Source of the DNA: Chromatiaceae bacterium
Lineage (GTDB): Bacteria; Pseudomonadota; Gammaproteobacteria; Chromatiales; Chromatiaceae
Assembly: GCA_024639005.1 (NCBI GenBank)
Contig: JAHEJD010000001.1
Location: forward strand, 1 to 64,000
Length of the DNA: 64,000 bases
Reading direction: 5' to 3'
Below are positions 28,741-38,389 of the stretch, one piece after another. Each line of letters opens with the position of its first letter. The stretch's first letter is position 1. A program made the position numbers and the translations under genes. Under the pieces are notes generated by a model. It was not told the origin of the DNA. It saw only the letters and a list, made by a program, of their open reading frames with translations, and made no database searches.

Positions 28741-29668
28741 GCACTGTGCCCTGGATCTCGTTGGCGTTGATGAAATCTTGCGCCCGCATCGCGCGTTTGC
28801 CTGGCAACTGGAGCTCGGTTACCCGCAGCAGGCCGTCGCCTGTGGCGACATCGATACCGTTGCGCGTCGCATTCATTACCAGTCCAGGCGTGCCGCTCAC
28901 CCCGCCAATTGCGTGCGCACGCCAAATCCGCAGATTCGCGTGCTCGAACCGCGTCTGTGCCACTGGCCAGGGATTGAATGCCCGCACCTGACGTTCAATT
29001 TCCGCAGCCGAGTGTGTCCAGTCGATCCATGCCTCCGACTTTTCGAGTTTTCGGGCATAACAGGATTGCGTATCGTCCTGGGGTTGCGCTGCCAGTGAGC
29101 CGTCGAGGATCCCGGGCAAGGCCTTCATCAGCGCCTCCGCGCCGAGCCCGGAAAGACGATCATGCAGGCTGCCGCCTGTCTCCTCGGCGCCCAGCGACAG
29201 CTGTTCGGTCAAGTACATGGGCCCGGTGTCGAGCCCCTCTTCCATGCGCATGATGGTAACGCCGGAGGTGGTGTCTCCGGCCAGCACCGCCCGCTGGATC
29301 GGCGCCGCGCCGCGCCAGCGCGGCAAGACCGAGGCATGAATGTTGACGCAACCGAGACGCGGCGCATCAAGTACCCGCTTGGGCAGCAACAGGCCGTACG
29401 CAACCACGATCATAAGGTCGGCCTGAAGTGATTCCAGCGCCGCGATGTCCGCTGCGTCCTTGAAATTGGGCGGTTGATTAACCGAGATCCCGGCATCGAG
29501 CGCCGCCTCCTTGACCGGGCTCGGACTCAGCTTACGCCCGCGTCCGGCAGGGCGGTCGGGCTGAGTGTAAACCGCAACCAGCCGATGCGGCGAACCGAGC
29601 AGCGCGCGCAGCGGGGGCACTGAAAACTCCGGGGTGCCGGCAAAGATTATGCGATTCGGTTCAATCAT
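28733..29668 (-). CDS. fmt: Methionyl-tRNA formyltransferase
   Basis: Formylates initiator Met-tRNA. From the ATG at 29668 it has 311 residues, close to the family norm; a 31-residue longer frame is unconserved. Motifs: FAGTPEFSVPPLRALLGS at the N-terminus, the catalytic VNIHASVLPRWRGAAPI loop, GDTTSGVTIMRMEEGLDTGP, and the C-terminal tRNA-binding domain. It follows def by 187 bp; that gap shows no gene and may hold a promoter. It is the first gene of the tightly packed rsmB-ntrYX run. Confidence 0.97.
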   Translation of the reverse strand: MIEPNRIIFAGTPEFSVPPLRALLGSPHRLVAVYTQPDRPAGRGRKLSPSPVKEAALDAGISVNQPPNFKDAADIAALESLQADLMIVVAYGLLLPKRVLDAPRLGCVNIHASVLPRWRGAAPIQRAVLAGDTTSGVTIMRMEEGLDTGPMYLTEQLSLGAEETGGSLHDRLSGLGAEALMKALPGILDGSLAAQPQDDTQSCYARKLEKSEAWIDWTHSAAEIERQVRAFNPWPVAQTRFEHANLRIWRAHAIGGVSGTPGLVMNATRNGIDVATGDGLLRVTELQLPGKRAMRAQDFINANEIQGTVLG

Positions 29669-29855
29669 TTGGGAGGCCCTAGAATGGGACACGAGTCTCA
29701 GTGCGATGGGGCAACGCCACCTAGGCTTGTTCGCAGAACGGAAATCCGGCCGGCTTGGCAAGGCTCGACCAAAGGCCGTAGTCTAACGGAAGTAGACGCC
29801 TATTTTCAGTGGGGTCGATGCGCCGTCTGCGTCACCGCAGGGCCGCATTGGCGGC

Positions 29856-30386
29856 TCAAATCGCCCGCCGTCGCTGCGTCTTGTCGCCCCCCTGACGTGC
29901 GTCTTTTTCCAGCTTTTTGCGGATTCGCTGGCGTTTCAGATTGGATAGATAGTCGACGAACAACTTGCCATCCAGGTGATCGATCTCGTGTTGTATGCAG
30001 ACCGCCAGCAGACCATCAATGTCCTTTTCGATCGCGTTGCCCTCGCGATCGAGGGCGCGAACGCGAATCTGCGCCGCGCGCTGAACGGTCTCGTAGACGC
30101 CGGGCACCGACAGGCAGCCCTCGTCCATCGACTCGTCGCCCTGTTTTGCGATGATCTCCGGGTTGACCAGCGCCAGCGCCTGACTGCGGTCTTCCGAGGT
30201 GTCGACCACGATCACGCGACGCAGATCGTTCACCTGCACCGCAGCCAGACCTATTCCGGGTGCGGCGTACATGGTCTCGAACATATCGTCGATCAACTGA
30301 CGCACGCTGCCATCGACCTGTGCCACCGGCTTGGCGACATTGCGCAGTCGGGTGTCGGGAAAATGCAAAATATCCAGAATGGCCAT
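29856..30386 (-). CDS. def: Peptide deformylase
   Basis: Removes the N-formyl group from nascent proteins. From the ATG at 30386 it has 176 residues, and [15 protein letters not shown] then aligns with the start of E. coli Def; another ATG four codons upstream (30398) is possible. The three deformylase motifs are present: [16 protein letters not shown] and the zinc-binding QHEIDHLDG. The C-terminal [10 protein letters not shown] helix is also typical. It is divergent from the LysM gene, as in many gammaproteobacteria, with about 180 bp between them for both promoters. Confidence 0.97.
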   Translation of the reverse strand: MAILDILHFPDTRLRNVAKPVAQVDGSVRQLIDDMFETMYAAPGIGLAAVQVNDLRRVIVVDTSEDRSQALALVNPEIIAKQGDESMDEGCLSVPGVYETVQRAAQIRVRALDREGNAIEKDIDGLLAVCIQHEIDHLDGKLFVDYLSNLKRQRIRKKLEKDARQGGDKTQRRRAI

Positions 30387-30575
30387 GTCCTGTCCCATAT
30401 TCTATGGTTTCTACTTAAGAATCACCGCTAGGCAGCTGTATGCGCTAGAATTTCATCCAGAAATCGCCCTTAGCCGGCCAATTTATTAAAGAGTCGGCCG
30501 CTCTGGGCCGTAAATAATACTCCAAGCAACCAATTTTTCATCGATCGGAAGTCGCCACTACGCCAAGGGAATTCC

Positions 30576-31604
30576 ATGATAAAAGCCTGCAAAAGCCTCA
30601 TCCTGCTGCTGTTCTTTGCCCTGACAACGCCCTTGGCGCTGGCGGAGGACCTGCTCCGCGCCGATCACCCTGACCGCTACACCGTGGTCAAGGGTGACAC
30701 CCTGTGGGACATCTCGGGCCGATTCCTGCGCAGCCCCTGGCGCTGGCCGGAGATCTGGCACGTGAACCAGCAGATCGCCAACCCGCACCTTATCTACCCC
30801 GGCGACGAGCTCGAACTCGTCTACATCGACGGCCAGCCGCAGCTGCGCCTGAGCCGCGGTCCGCTCAAGCTGTCGCCCAGCGCGCGTGCCACCCCGTGGG
30901 ATGGTGCCATACCGACCGTACCGATCGATGCCATAGGGCCTTTCCTGACCCGGCCCTACGTAATGGAAGAGGGCCAACTCGAAAAGGCGCCTTATATCGT
31001 CGCTTTTGGCGATCAGCATATCGTCGGGGGTGCGGGGCAAAAGGCCTACGTGCGCAGCATCGACGACAGCGGCCAGCTGAAACACGAAATCGTGCGCGCC
31101 GGCGGTCCCTACAGAGACGCTGAGACCGGCGAGATCCTCGGCTATGAGGCCCTCTACATCGGCACCTCGCAGCTGCAGCATACCGGTGATCCGGCGACGG
31201 TTTTCATCAACTCGACCAAACTCGAGGCCATCACCGGCGATCGCGTGATCCCGGCCGGCGACGAAAAGGCTACCGCCAACTTTACGCCGCACGCACCGCC
31301 GATGCCGGTCGAGGGCAGTATCATCTCGGTGCTGGGCGGCGTCAGTCAGATTGGCCAGTACAACATCGTTGTCATCGACCGTGGCCTGAAAGACGGCCTC
31401 GATCCCGGCACCGTACTGCGCATAGACAGCGGCGGCCAGGTCATCCGCGACATCGTTACCCCCAATTCGAGGGACACGGTGAGGCTTCCGGAGGAGCAGG
31501 CCGGCCTGCTGATGGTGTTCCGCAGCTTCGAGCGGGTCAGCTTCGGCCTGGTCATGTACGCGACTAACGTGATGAATGTCTTCGACAAGGTGCGCAACCC
31601 GTAG
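30576..31604 (+). CDS. LysM-domain exported protein
   Basis: Exported protein of 342 residues with a signal peptide (KSLILLLFFALTTPLALAED). A single LysM peptidoglycan-binding domain follows at about residues 33-85 (YTVVKGDTLWDISGRF ... NPHLIYPGDELELVYI). The remaining 250 residues are predicted to be mostly beta structure and have no named catalytic motif. The gene stands upstream of dprA and divergent from def, a conserved position for this family. It probably acts in the cell envelope; its exact role is unknown. Confidence 0.93.
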   Translation: MIKACKSLILLLFFALTTPLALAEDLLRADHPDRYTVVKGDTLWDISGRFLRSPWRWPEIWHVNQQIANPHLIYPGDELELVYIDGQPQLRLSRGPLKLSPSARATPWDGAIPTVPIDAIGPFLTRPYVMEEGQLEKAPYIVAFGDQHIVGGAGQKAYVRSIDDSGQLKHEIVRAGGPYRDAETGEILGYEALYIGTSQLQHTGDPATVFINSTKLEAITGDRVIPAGDEKATANFTPHAPPMPVEGSIISVLGGVSQIGQYNIVVIDRGLKDGLDPGTVLRIDSGGQVIRDIVTPNSRDTVRLPEEQAGLLMVFRSFERVSFGLVMYATNVMNVFDKVRNP

Positions 31605-31728
31605 GATGGACCGGAGACGCCGCGGCCGCCCCATAGCCGCGGCCTCAGCACGGGGTGTGCGGTTTGGCGATTGCGCGGCCCCGCCCGCCTCATCTATCCT
31701 GGGGGCCCGTTGCTGACGCGAAGGTTGA

Positions 31729-32841
31729 ATGGAATCAACCCCCTCCGACGAAACCGCCGCCTGGTGTGCGCTGCTGCGCGCACCAGGCGGCGGCAGCCAG
31801 ACGCTAAATCCGCTATTCGAAACCCACGGTGATGTCCGGCAGCTGGTGCAGGAACCGCCCGCCGACCTGCCGCCTTTACTGAGGGACTACCTGCGCGCTC
31901 CGGACTGGCCAGGCGTCGAGCAGGACATGCGCTGGTTGGAGCAGCCACGTAACAGGTTATTGGCGATCAGCGACCCCGCCTATCCGACCCTGCTCCGCCA
32001 ACTGCCCAACCCGCCGACGGTCTTGTTCCTGCACGGCGATACGGACTTGCTGTCGCTGCCCCAGTTGGCTGTCGTCGGCAGTCGCAGCCCAACCACCGGG
32101 GGTCGGCGCAATGCACATGAATTCGCCGTCCATCTGGCCGCCGCCGGCCTGGTGATCAGCAGCGGCCTTGCGACCGGCATCGACGCCGCGGCACACCAGG
32201 GGGCGTTGGCGGCGGATGGCCTTACCCTCGCGGTGACTGGAACAGGGCTCGACCGCGTCTACCCGGCGAAGAATCGCGGTCTCGCGCACGATATCGCCTT
32301 GCATGGCCTGCTGGTTTCGGAATTTCCTACCGGGACGCCGCCATTGGCTGCCAATTTTCCACGTCGGAACCGGATTCTGGCCGGCCTTGCGTTGGGCACC
32401 CTCGTGATCGAGGCCGCGCTGCAGAGCGGTTCGCTAATCACGGCACGACTCGCCACCGAGGCCGGTCGCGAGGTATTCGCGCTGCCGGGGTCGATCCACA
32501 ACCCGTTGGCCCGTGGCTGTCATGCGCTGATTCGTGATGGTGCCGCGCTGGTCGAGTCCGCCGACCAGGTACTCCAGGAACTGGCTCCGCTGATCCCACA
32601 CAGCGGCATTGCTCCGCGCGACACGCAGGCATCCCCATCTGTGCCACCGGCAACGGTCGACCCACAGCACGTCGAGCTGCTGGAGGCGATGGGATACGAT
32701 CCGGTGACCACCGACGACCTGGTTGAGAGAACCGGATTCCCGGCGGCCGAGGTCTCATCCATCCTGCTGTTGCTCGAATTACAAGGTCATGTATCATCTT
32801 CTGCAGGTGGACTGTTCACACGACTTGGAAACGACCCTTAG
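31729..32841 (+). CDS. dprA: DNA processing protein DprA
   Basis: Loads RecA on incoming single-stranded DNA during transformation. With 370 residues it contains the Rossmann-like core VVGSRSPTTGGRRNAHEFAV, SGLATGIDAAAHQGAL, FPRRNRILAGLALGTLVIEA and SGSLITARLATEAGREVFALPG, and a C-terminal winged-helix domain (TTDDLVERTGFPAAEVSSIL). The gene looks intact. It is 124 bp after the LysM gene and followed by smg. Presence of dprA alone does not show that the organism is naturally transformable. Confidence 0.97.
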   Translation: MESTPSDETAAWCALLRAPGGGSQTLNPLFETHGDVRQLVQEPPADLPPLLRDYLRAPDWPGVEQDMRWLEQPRNRLLAISDPAYPTLLRQLPNPPTVLFLHGDTDLLSLPQLAVVGSRSPTTGGRRNAHEFAVHLAAAGLVISSGLATGIDAAAHQGALAADGLTLAVTGTGLDRVYPAKNRGLAHDIALHGLLVSEFPTGTPPLAANFPRRNRILAGLALGTLVIEAALQSGSLITARLATEAGREVFALPGSIHNPLARGCHALIRDGAALVESADQVLQELAPLIPHSGIAPRDTQASPSVPPATVDPQHVELLEAMGYDPVTTDDLVERTGFPAAEVSSILLLLELQGHVSSSAGGLFTRLGNDP

Positions 32842-32928
32842 TGGATCCATTTCCCGCCCTTAGCGGCTCGACACCGGATGCGTCCTGCCCTTCTACGAGG
32901 CCTCCCTTTCTTCGCCAGGAAGACTGCC

Positions 32929-33408
32929 GTGAATGAAAACGTCATCGACGTCTTGATCTATATCTACGAGAACTACATGGACGCGGAGGAATCTGTTCCG
33001 ACCGACCAGATCTTGCTCGAGGAAGAGCTGGTTCAGGCGGGCTTCCCGCAGGGAGAAATCAAGAAAGCCTTCAACTGGCTGGATGAACTTGCCTGGCGCC
33101 AGGGCTCGCTGGCCTACGCCAGCGCGCAGCCGAATCGCTCGATGCGCGTCTACAGCGAACGCGAGCAGCAGCGTATCGATCTCGAGATTCAGGGAATGCT
33201 CCTGTACCTGGAACAGACCGGGATTCTCGACAACATGAGTCGCGAACTGGTGATCGAGCGGGCCATGGCGATCGAGACCGAGGAACTCACCGCAGATGAT
33301 GTGAAATGGATCGTGCTGCTGGTGCTGCTGAATCAGCCGGGCCAGGAAAATGCCTTCGCGTTGATGGAAGAGCTGGTGTACAACGGCGAGCCCGTATACC
33401 TGCACTGA
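32929..33408 (+). CDS. smg: Smg (DUF494) family protein
   Basis: Conserved protein of unknown biochemical role, found between dprA and topA across gammaproteobacteria. Using the GTG at 32929, which has AGGA seven to nine bases upstream, gives 159 residues aligned with E. coli Smg (MNENVIDVLIYIYENYM versus MFDVLMYLFETYI). A longer frame to 32878 has no conserved residues. The C-terminal DVKWIVLLVLLNQPGQENAF block is characteristic. All-helical and acidic; no signal peptide. Confidence 0.94.
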   Translation: MNENVIDVLIYIYENYMDAEESVPTDQILLEEELVQAGFPQGEIKKAFNWLDELAWRQGSLAYASAQPNRSMRVYSEREQQRIDLEIQGMLLYLEQTGILDNMSRELVIERAMAIETEELTADDVKWIVLLVLLNQPGQENAFALMEELVYNGEPVYLH

Positions 33409-33595
33409 CTTGTCGGCTCTGCCCACAGGATCGCGGGCGTCCAAAACAGCGGGCACATGAAAGCGTGCTTGGCATCTCCGTCGCGGCCCTCGTCGCCGGC
33501 TATAGTTGAAAGCTGGCCGGCCCGCTGTGAGCCAACGGTATCCTTCGACCCGAGCGCGGACGGCGTGGGTCGTTCAACAGAGCTATTCGAAAGCC

Positions 33596-35902
33596 ATGAA
33601 CCTGGTCATTGTCGAATCACCCGCCAAGGCGAAAACGATCAAGAAGTACCTGGGCAAGGACTTTGACGTACTCGCCTCGTACGGCCATGTGCGTGATCTG
33701 GTGCCCAAAGAGGGCGCGGTCGATCCCGCAAACCACTTTGCAATGAAATATCAAACGATCGAACGCAATGACAAACACGTCAAGGCGATCACCACCAAAC
33801 TCAAGGGTGCCGAAGCGCTGTATCTGGCGACAGACCCCGATCGTGAGGGCGAAGCCATATCGTGGCATCTTTACGAAATGCTGAAAGACAAGCGGGTATT
33901 GAAAGACAAACCTGTCCACCGCGTAGTGTTCAACGAGATCACAAAGAAGGCCGTGCAGGATGCCGTTGCCCATCCGCGTACCCTGTCGATGGACCTGGTC
34001 AATGCTCAGCAGGCGCGGCGCGCACTCGACTACCTGGTCGGTTTCAATCTGTCACCGCTGCTGTGGAAGAAGGTGCGGCGAGGCCTGTCCGCGGGCCGCG
34101 TGCAGAGTCCGGCCCTTCGACTGATCTGCGAACGCGAAGCAGAGATCGAGGCCTTCGAGACCCGCGAGTACTGGACCATCGAGGCCGACACCGAAAAGGA
34201 CGGTCAGACATTCAGCGCCAAGCTGACGCATTTAGCCGGCGACAAGCTGAATCAGTTCTCGGTGACCGATGGCAAGCGCGCCGCGGAGATCGAGCAGACA
34301 CTGCGGAGCGCGGCGGCTGGTCATCTCGACGTCATCAAGGTCGAAAAGAAACAGCGCAAGCGCAATCCGGCGGCACCCTTCACTACGTCGACGCTGCAGC
34401 AGGAGGCCTCGCGCAAGCTTGGCTTCACCGCCCAGCGCACCATGCGCATTGCCCAGCAGCTGTACGAGGGCGTAGACATCGGTAGCGGCGCTGTCGGCCT
34501 GATCACCTACATGCGAACCGATTCGGTGAACCTCGCCAACGACGCCATCGCCGAACTTCGCGACTTCATCGGCGGGAAGTACGGCCCCGATCAGTTGCCC
34601 AAGTCGCCGCGCGTGTACAAGACGAAGGCCAAGAATGCGCAGGAGGCCCACGAGGCAATCCGACCGACATCGATCGGCAACACCCCCGAGCTGGTCGCCA
34701 AACACCTGGACAGGGACCAGCTCAAGCTTTACAGCCTGATCTGGAAGCGTACCGTCGCCTGTCAGATGATCCATGCCACGATCGATACCGTGGCCGCGGA
34801 TCTGGGCGCGGGTTCCGGGAACCTGTTTCGCGCGAACGGTTCGACGATCGCGCGACCCGGTTTCATTCAAGTCTATCTAGAAGGCAGGGATGACGTGAAA
34901 CCGGGTGATGACGACGAAAAGATGCTGCCCCCCTTGCGCGAGGGTGAGCGCATCGTGCTGCACAAGATCCGCCCTGAACAGCACTTCACGGAGCCGCCAC
35001 CCCGCTACAGCGAGGCCAGCCTGGTGAAGACACTGGAGGAATTCGGCATCGGGCGCCCTTCCACTTACGCCTCCATCATCTCGACGCTGCAGGACCGCGA
35101 ATATGTCGAAATGGACAAGAAGCGGTTTATTCCGACCGACGTCGGGCGCGTAGTCAACAAGTTCCTGACCAATTACTTCACCCAATACGTCGACTACGAC
35201 TTTACCGCCCGCCTCGAAGACGAACTGGACGCGGTATCGCGCGGCGAAGAGGAATGGGTTCCGCTGCTGGAGAAATTCTGGCAGCCGTTCAGAGACCGTA
35301 TCGAACATACCCAGGAGAACGTGCAGCGTTCCGATGTGACACAGGAGAAAATCGACGAAAAGTGCCCCAAGTGCGATGGCCAGCTGGCGATCCGGCTCGG
35401 TCGAAACGGGAGCTTCATCGGCTGCACAAACTATCCGGAGTGTGATTACACGCGGAATCTGAACGACGACGGCAGCGCCGGCAGCGAGCCGGAGAAGGTC
35501 GGACGCAACTGCCCGGAGTGCGACGCTGAGCTAGTCTTCAAACAGGGCCGTTATGGTAAGTTCATCGGATGCTCAGGGTATCCGAACTGCCGCTACATCG
35601 AGCCGTTGGAGAAGCCGAAGGACACCGGGGTTACCTGCCCCAAGTGCCGCAACGGGACGCTGATGCAGCGCAAGTCGCGGCGCGGCAAGATCTTCTACTC
35701 CTGTTCCACCTATCCGAAGTGTGAATACGCCGTATGGAATGAACCGGTCGCGGAGCCCTGTCCCAACTGCGGCTGGCCCGTTCTGACGATCAAGACGACT
35801 AAGCGCAGCGGGACGCAGAAGGTCTGTCCGCAGCAGGACTGCTCCTTTGCCGAGGCCTATGAGGCCCCCGGCGAGGCGCCCCCAGAGGCAGCAGAGAACT
35901 GA
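33596..35902 (+). CDS. topA: DNA topoisomerase I
   Basis: Type IA topoisomerase relaxing negative supercoils. From the ATG at 33596 it has 768 residues. The TOPRIM domain begins NLVIVESPAKAKTIKKYLG with ATDPDREGEAISWHL, and the active-site Tyr is in GLITYMRTDS. The C-terminus carries four zinc-ribbon-like cysteine clusters: CPKCDGQL...CTNYPEC, CPECDAEL...CSGYPNC, CPKCRNGT...CSTYPKC and CPNCGWPV...CPQQDC. A longer upstream frame (33506) is not conserved. Its stop is 69 bp before element copy 3, which separates it from tsaC. Confidence 0.97.
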   Translation: MNLVIVESPAKAKTIKKYLGKDFDVLASYGHVRDLVPKEGAVDPANHFAMKYQTIERNDKHVKAITTKLKGAEALYLATDPDREGEAISWHLYEMLKDKRVLKDKPVHRVVFNEITKKAVQDAVAHPRTLSMDLVNAQQARRALDYLVGFNLSPLLWKKVRRGLSAGRVQSPALRLICEREAEIEAFETREYWTIEADTEKDGQTFSAKLTHLAGDKLNQFSVTDGKRAAEIEQTLRSAAAGHLDVIKVEKKQRKRNPAAPFTTSTLQQEASRKLGFTAQRTMRIAQQLYEGVDIGSGAVGLITYMRTDSVNLANDAIAELRDFIGGKYGPDQLPKSPRVYKTKAKNAQEAHEAIRPTSIGNTPELVAKHLDRDQLKLYSLIWKRTVACQMIHATIDTVAADLGAGSGNLFRANGSTIARPGFIQVYLEGRDDVKPGDDDEKMLPPLREGERIVLHKIRPEQHFTEPPPRYSEASLVKTLEEFGIGRPSTYASIISTLQDREYVEMDKKRFIPTDVGRVVNKFLTNYFTQYVDYDFTARLEDELDAVSRGEEEWVPLLEKFWQPFRDRIEHTQENVQRSDVTQEKIDEKCPKCDGQLAIRLGRNGSFIGCTNYPECDYTRNLNDDGSAGSEPEKVGRNCPECDAELVFKQGRYGKFIGCSGYPNCRYIEPLEKPKDTGVTCPKCRNGTLMQRKSRRGKIFYSCSTYPKCEYAVWNEPVAEPCPNCGWPVLTIKTTKRSGTQKVCPQQDCSFAEAYEAPGEAPPEAAEN

Positions 35903-35971
35903 CCTGGCGGCGATGGGCGTCGCAGCCGACGGTCGCTTGCCTTCCATGGCCTGCCGACTCAACCGTCTTAA

Positions 35972-36147
35972 CCTGCAAATCTCACCGTTTTTCTAAACGA
36001 GGGCGCCGAGACACCGCTATGGCGGGGTGCGCGGAGTGGAAGGCGGTGAAGGCGTAGTCGACACTACGTCGAACCGCCTGCAACGAGTACGCCCCGTCAG
36101 GGCGAGGGTATCGGGGGCCGCAGTAGGAGATCGGTGAGATATGCAGG
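35972..36147 (+). repeat. 176-bp inverted-repeat element, family 1, copy 3
   Basis: Exactly 176 bp from CCTGCAAATCTCACCG to CGGTGAGATATGCAGG, inverted copies with one mismatch. Flanking bases are TTAA on both sides (CTTAA before, TTAAAC after), so either a TTAA or TA target duplication, or a longer inverted end, is possible. About 90 percent identical to copy 2. The right end overlaps the first codons of tsaC. Internal hairpin CGCCC-CGTCA-GGGCG is perfect in this copy. Confidence 0.88.
36125..36143 (+). promoter_or_regulatory. Element-derived ribosome binding site and start codon of tsaC
   Basis: AGGAGA at 36125-36130 lies 10 bases before the ATG at 36141. Both are inside the right end of element copy 3. 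An in-frame TGA at 36135-36137 rules out any start further upstream. In copies 1 and 2 the same place reads CTC or TTG, so the ATG is a change special to this copy. Confidence 0.8.
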
Positions 36148-36692
36148 TTAAACTGCAATATGCGGCCCGGGTGCTGCGAGCCGGTGGCGTGGTCGCCTAC
36201 CCGACCGAGGCGGTATTCGGGCTGGGGTGTGATCCCTGGAACCAGGCCGCGGTGCTGCGCCTGTTGGCGATCAAGCAACGCCCGATGGATAAGGGCCTGA
36301 TCCTGATCGCCAACCGCCTCGAGCAGCTCCTGCCCTTCCTGCGTCCACTCGGAACCGAAGTCGAGCAGCGTCTCCGGGAGACCTGGCCCGGACCGGTGAC
36401 CTGGTTGCTGCCGGCCCGTCCGGCGGCCCCCCGCTGGCTGCGTGGCCGACATAGTAAGCTCGCCGTTCGCGTCACGGCACACCCGCTGGCGGCTGCGCTG
36501 TGCGAGGCCTTCGGCGGGCCCATCGTGTCGACCAGCGCCAACGCGAGCGGACGCCCACCCGCGCGCTCGGCACTACATACCCGCCTGCGCTGCCCCGGCG
36601 TGGATCTCATCCTTTCCGGTGCTACCGGCGGACTGGCACGCCCCACCCCGATTCGCGACGCCCTGAGCGGCGAGGTGCACCGCCCCGGTTGA
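36141..36692 (+). CDS. tsaC: Threonylcarbamoyl-AMP synthase TsaC
   Basis: Makes threonylcarbamoyl-AMP for the t6A modification of ANN-decoding tRNAs. It has 183 residues; conserved blocks include GGVVAYPTEAVFGLGCDPWN, KQRPMDKGLILIA, WPGPVTWLLPA, LAVRVTAHPLA and VSTSANASGRPP. The start ATG is the only one possible near the expected N-terminus and is contributed by the end of element copy 3, giving a first few residues (MQVKLQY) partly encoded by the element. Followed by hemF after 54 bp. In relatives the order topA-tsaC-hemF-aroE is usual; aroE here is 24 kb away. Confidence 0.96.
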   Translation: MQVKLQYAARVLRAGGVVAYPTEAVFGLGCDPWNQAAVLRLLAIKQRPMDKGLILIANRLEQLLPFLRPLGTEVEQRLRETWPGPVTWLLPARPAAPRWLRGRHSKLAVRVTAHPLAAALCEAFGGPIVSTSANASGRPPARSALHTRLRCPGVDLILSGATGGLARPTPIRDALSGEVHRPG

Positions 36693-37667
<975 letters not shown>

Positions 37668-37684
37668 ATGCAAAGACTTTTGCC

Positions 37685-37720
37685 AAAAAAATAAGGCCTA
37701 CCCGGGGAGAGAGCAGGCCT
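37685..37720 (-). terminator. Weak hairpin after hemF, T-rich on the minus side
   Basis: AGGCCT at 37694-37699 can pair with AGGCCT at 37715-37720. Read on the minus strand it is followed by TATTTTTTT, so it could be a backup terminator for the gene at 37838. The stem is only six pairs. Confidence 0.35.
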
Positions 37721-37792
37721 CAAAAGCGCTCATTGAGCGCCGGAGGAGGATCGACCTTAGTAATGCCGAGGCATCGATAAGGGCGTCATCTG

Positions 37793-37814
37793 AAAAAGTT
37801 AGCGCCCCCGGCGC
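37793..37814 (-). terminator. Rho-independent terminator of the thioredoxin-like gene
   Basis: On the minus strand, GCGCC-GGG-GGCGC forms a GC stem followed by TAACTTTTT, starting about 24 bases after the stop codon at 37838. Confidence 0.7.
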
Positions 37815-37837
37815 GAGAAACCTGAACGATCCGAGAA

Positions 37838-38194
37838 TCAGATTCCCCCGCCCGTCAGGTGCTGTTGTATCCAGTGCTGGATCCAGCTTGATGGCCGCGC
37901 GCCACTGAAGCGGGCCGCCTCCTCACCGGCCTGGAACAGCATGACGGTCGGAAAGCCACGCAGACGATACCGACCGGCGAGCTTCATGTTGTCGCCCTCA
38001 TCGACCTCCACCTTGGCCAGGTGAATTGCGCCATCGAAAGCGTCGATTACCTGCACCAGATGCGGCGCGATCGCATGACAGGGCGCACACCAATCCGCCC
38101 AGAAGTCGACGATGATAGGCAGCGATTGCGAAGCGGCGAGCACTCGCCGGTCGAAATCGTCCAGGCCACAATCAAATATCAGGTCACCGGACAT
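37838..38194 (-). CDS. Thioredoxin-fold protein with CAPC active site
   Basis: Cytoplasmic thioredoxin-like protein of 118 residues from the ATG at 38194. The active site is WCAPC (35-39) in FWADWCAPCHAIAPHL, where classic thioredoxin has WCGPC; the cis-proline loop is RGFPTVMLF. Length and fold match thioredoxin, and the CAPC variant is known in some thioredoxin-like and CnoX-like proteins, which changes the redox potential. No C-terminal TPR is present, so it is not full-length CnoX. It is a single gene with its own terminator, divergent from hemC. Confidence 0.9.
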   Translation of the reverse strand: MSGDLIFDCGLDDFDRRVLAASQSLPIIVDFWADWCAPCHAIAPHLVQVIDAFDGAIHLAKVEVDEGDNMKLAGRYRLRGFPTVMLFQAGEEAARFSGARPSSWIQHWIQQHLTGGGI

Positions 38195-38389
38195 CCTCAA
38201 TCTCCCTGCCGGGCGCCTCAACCAGGCCCGGCGTTGAATACCGGCTGATCTTCAGATCTCGCCAGCATCAACCCACAATGCTAACCCGGCGGCGGCACCC
38301 TGGTATCGTCTTATGAATGGACTTTGTCAGGACCCGTGACAGCCAGTAGCATTGGTGCCTTGGTCGACCACCGTCATTTTCGCATTGTC

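Noticed and set aside
29669-30154. 161-codon plus-strand frame over the fmt-def gap
   Set aside because: Its second half is antisense to def and the first half shows no protein-like pattern.
4204-36147. The three 176-bp repeats as a CRISPR or direct-repeat array
   Set aside because: Copies are dispersed, single and have inverted ends, with no regular spacers and no cas genes.
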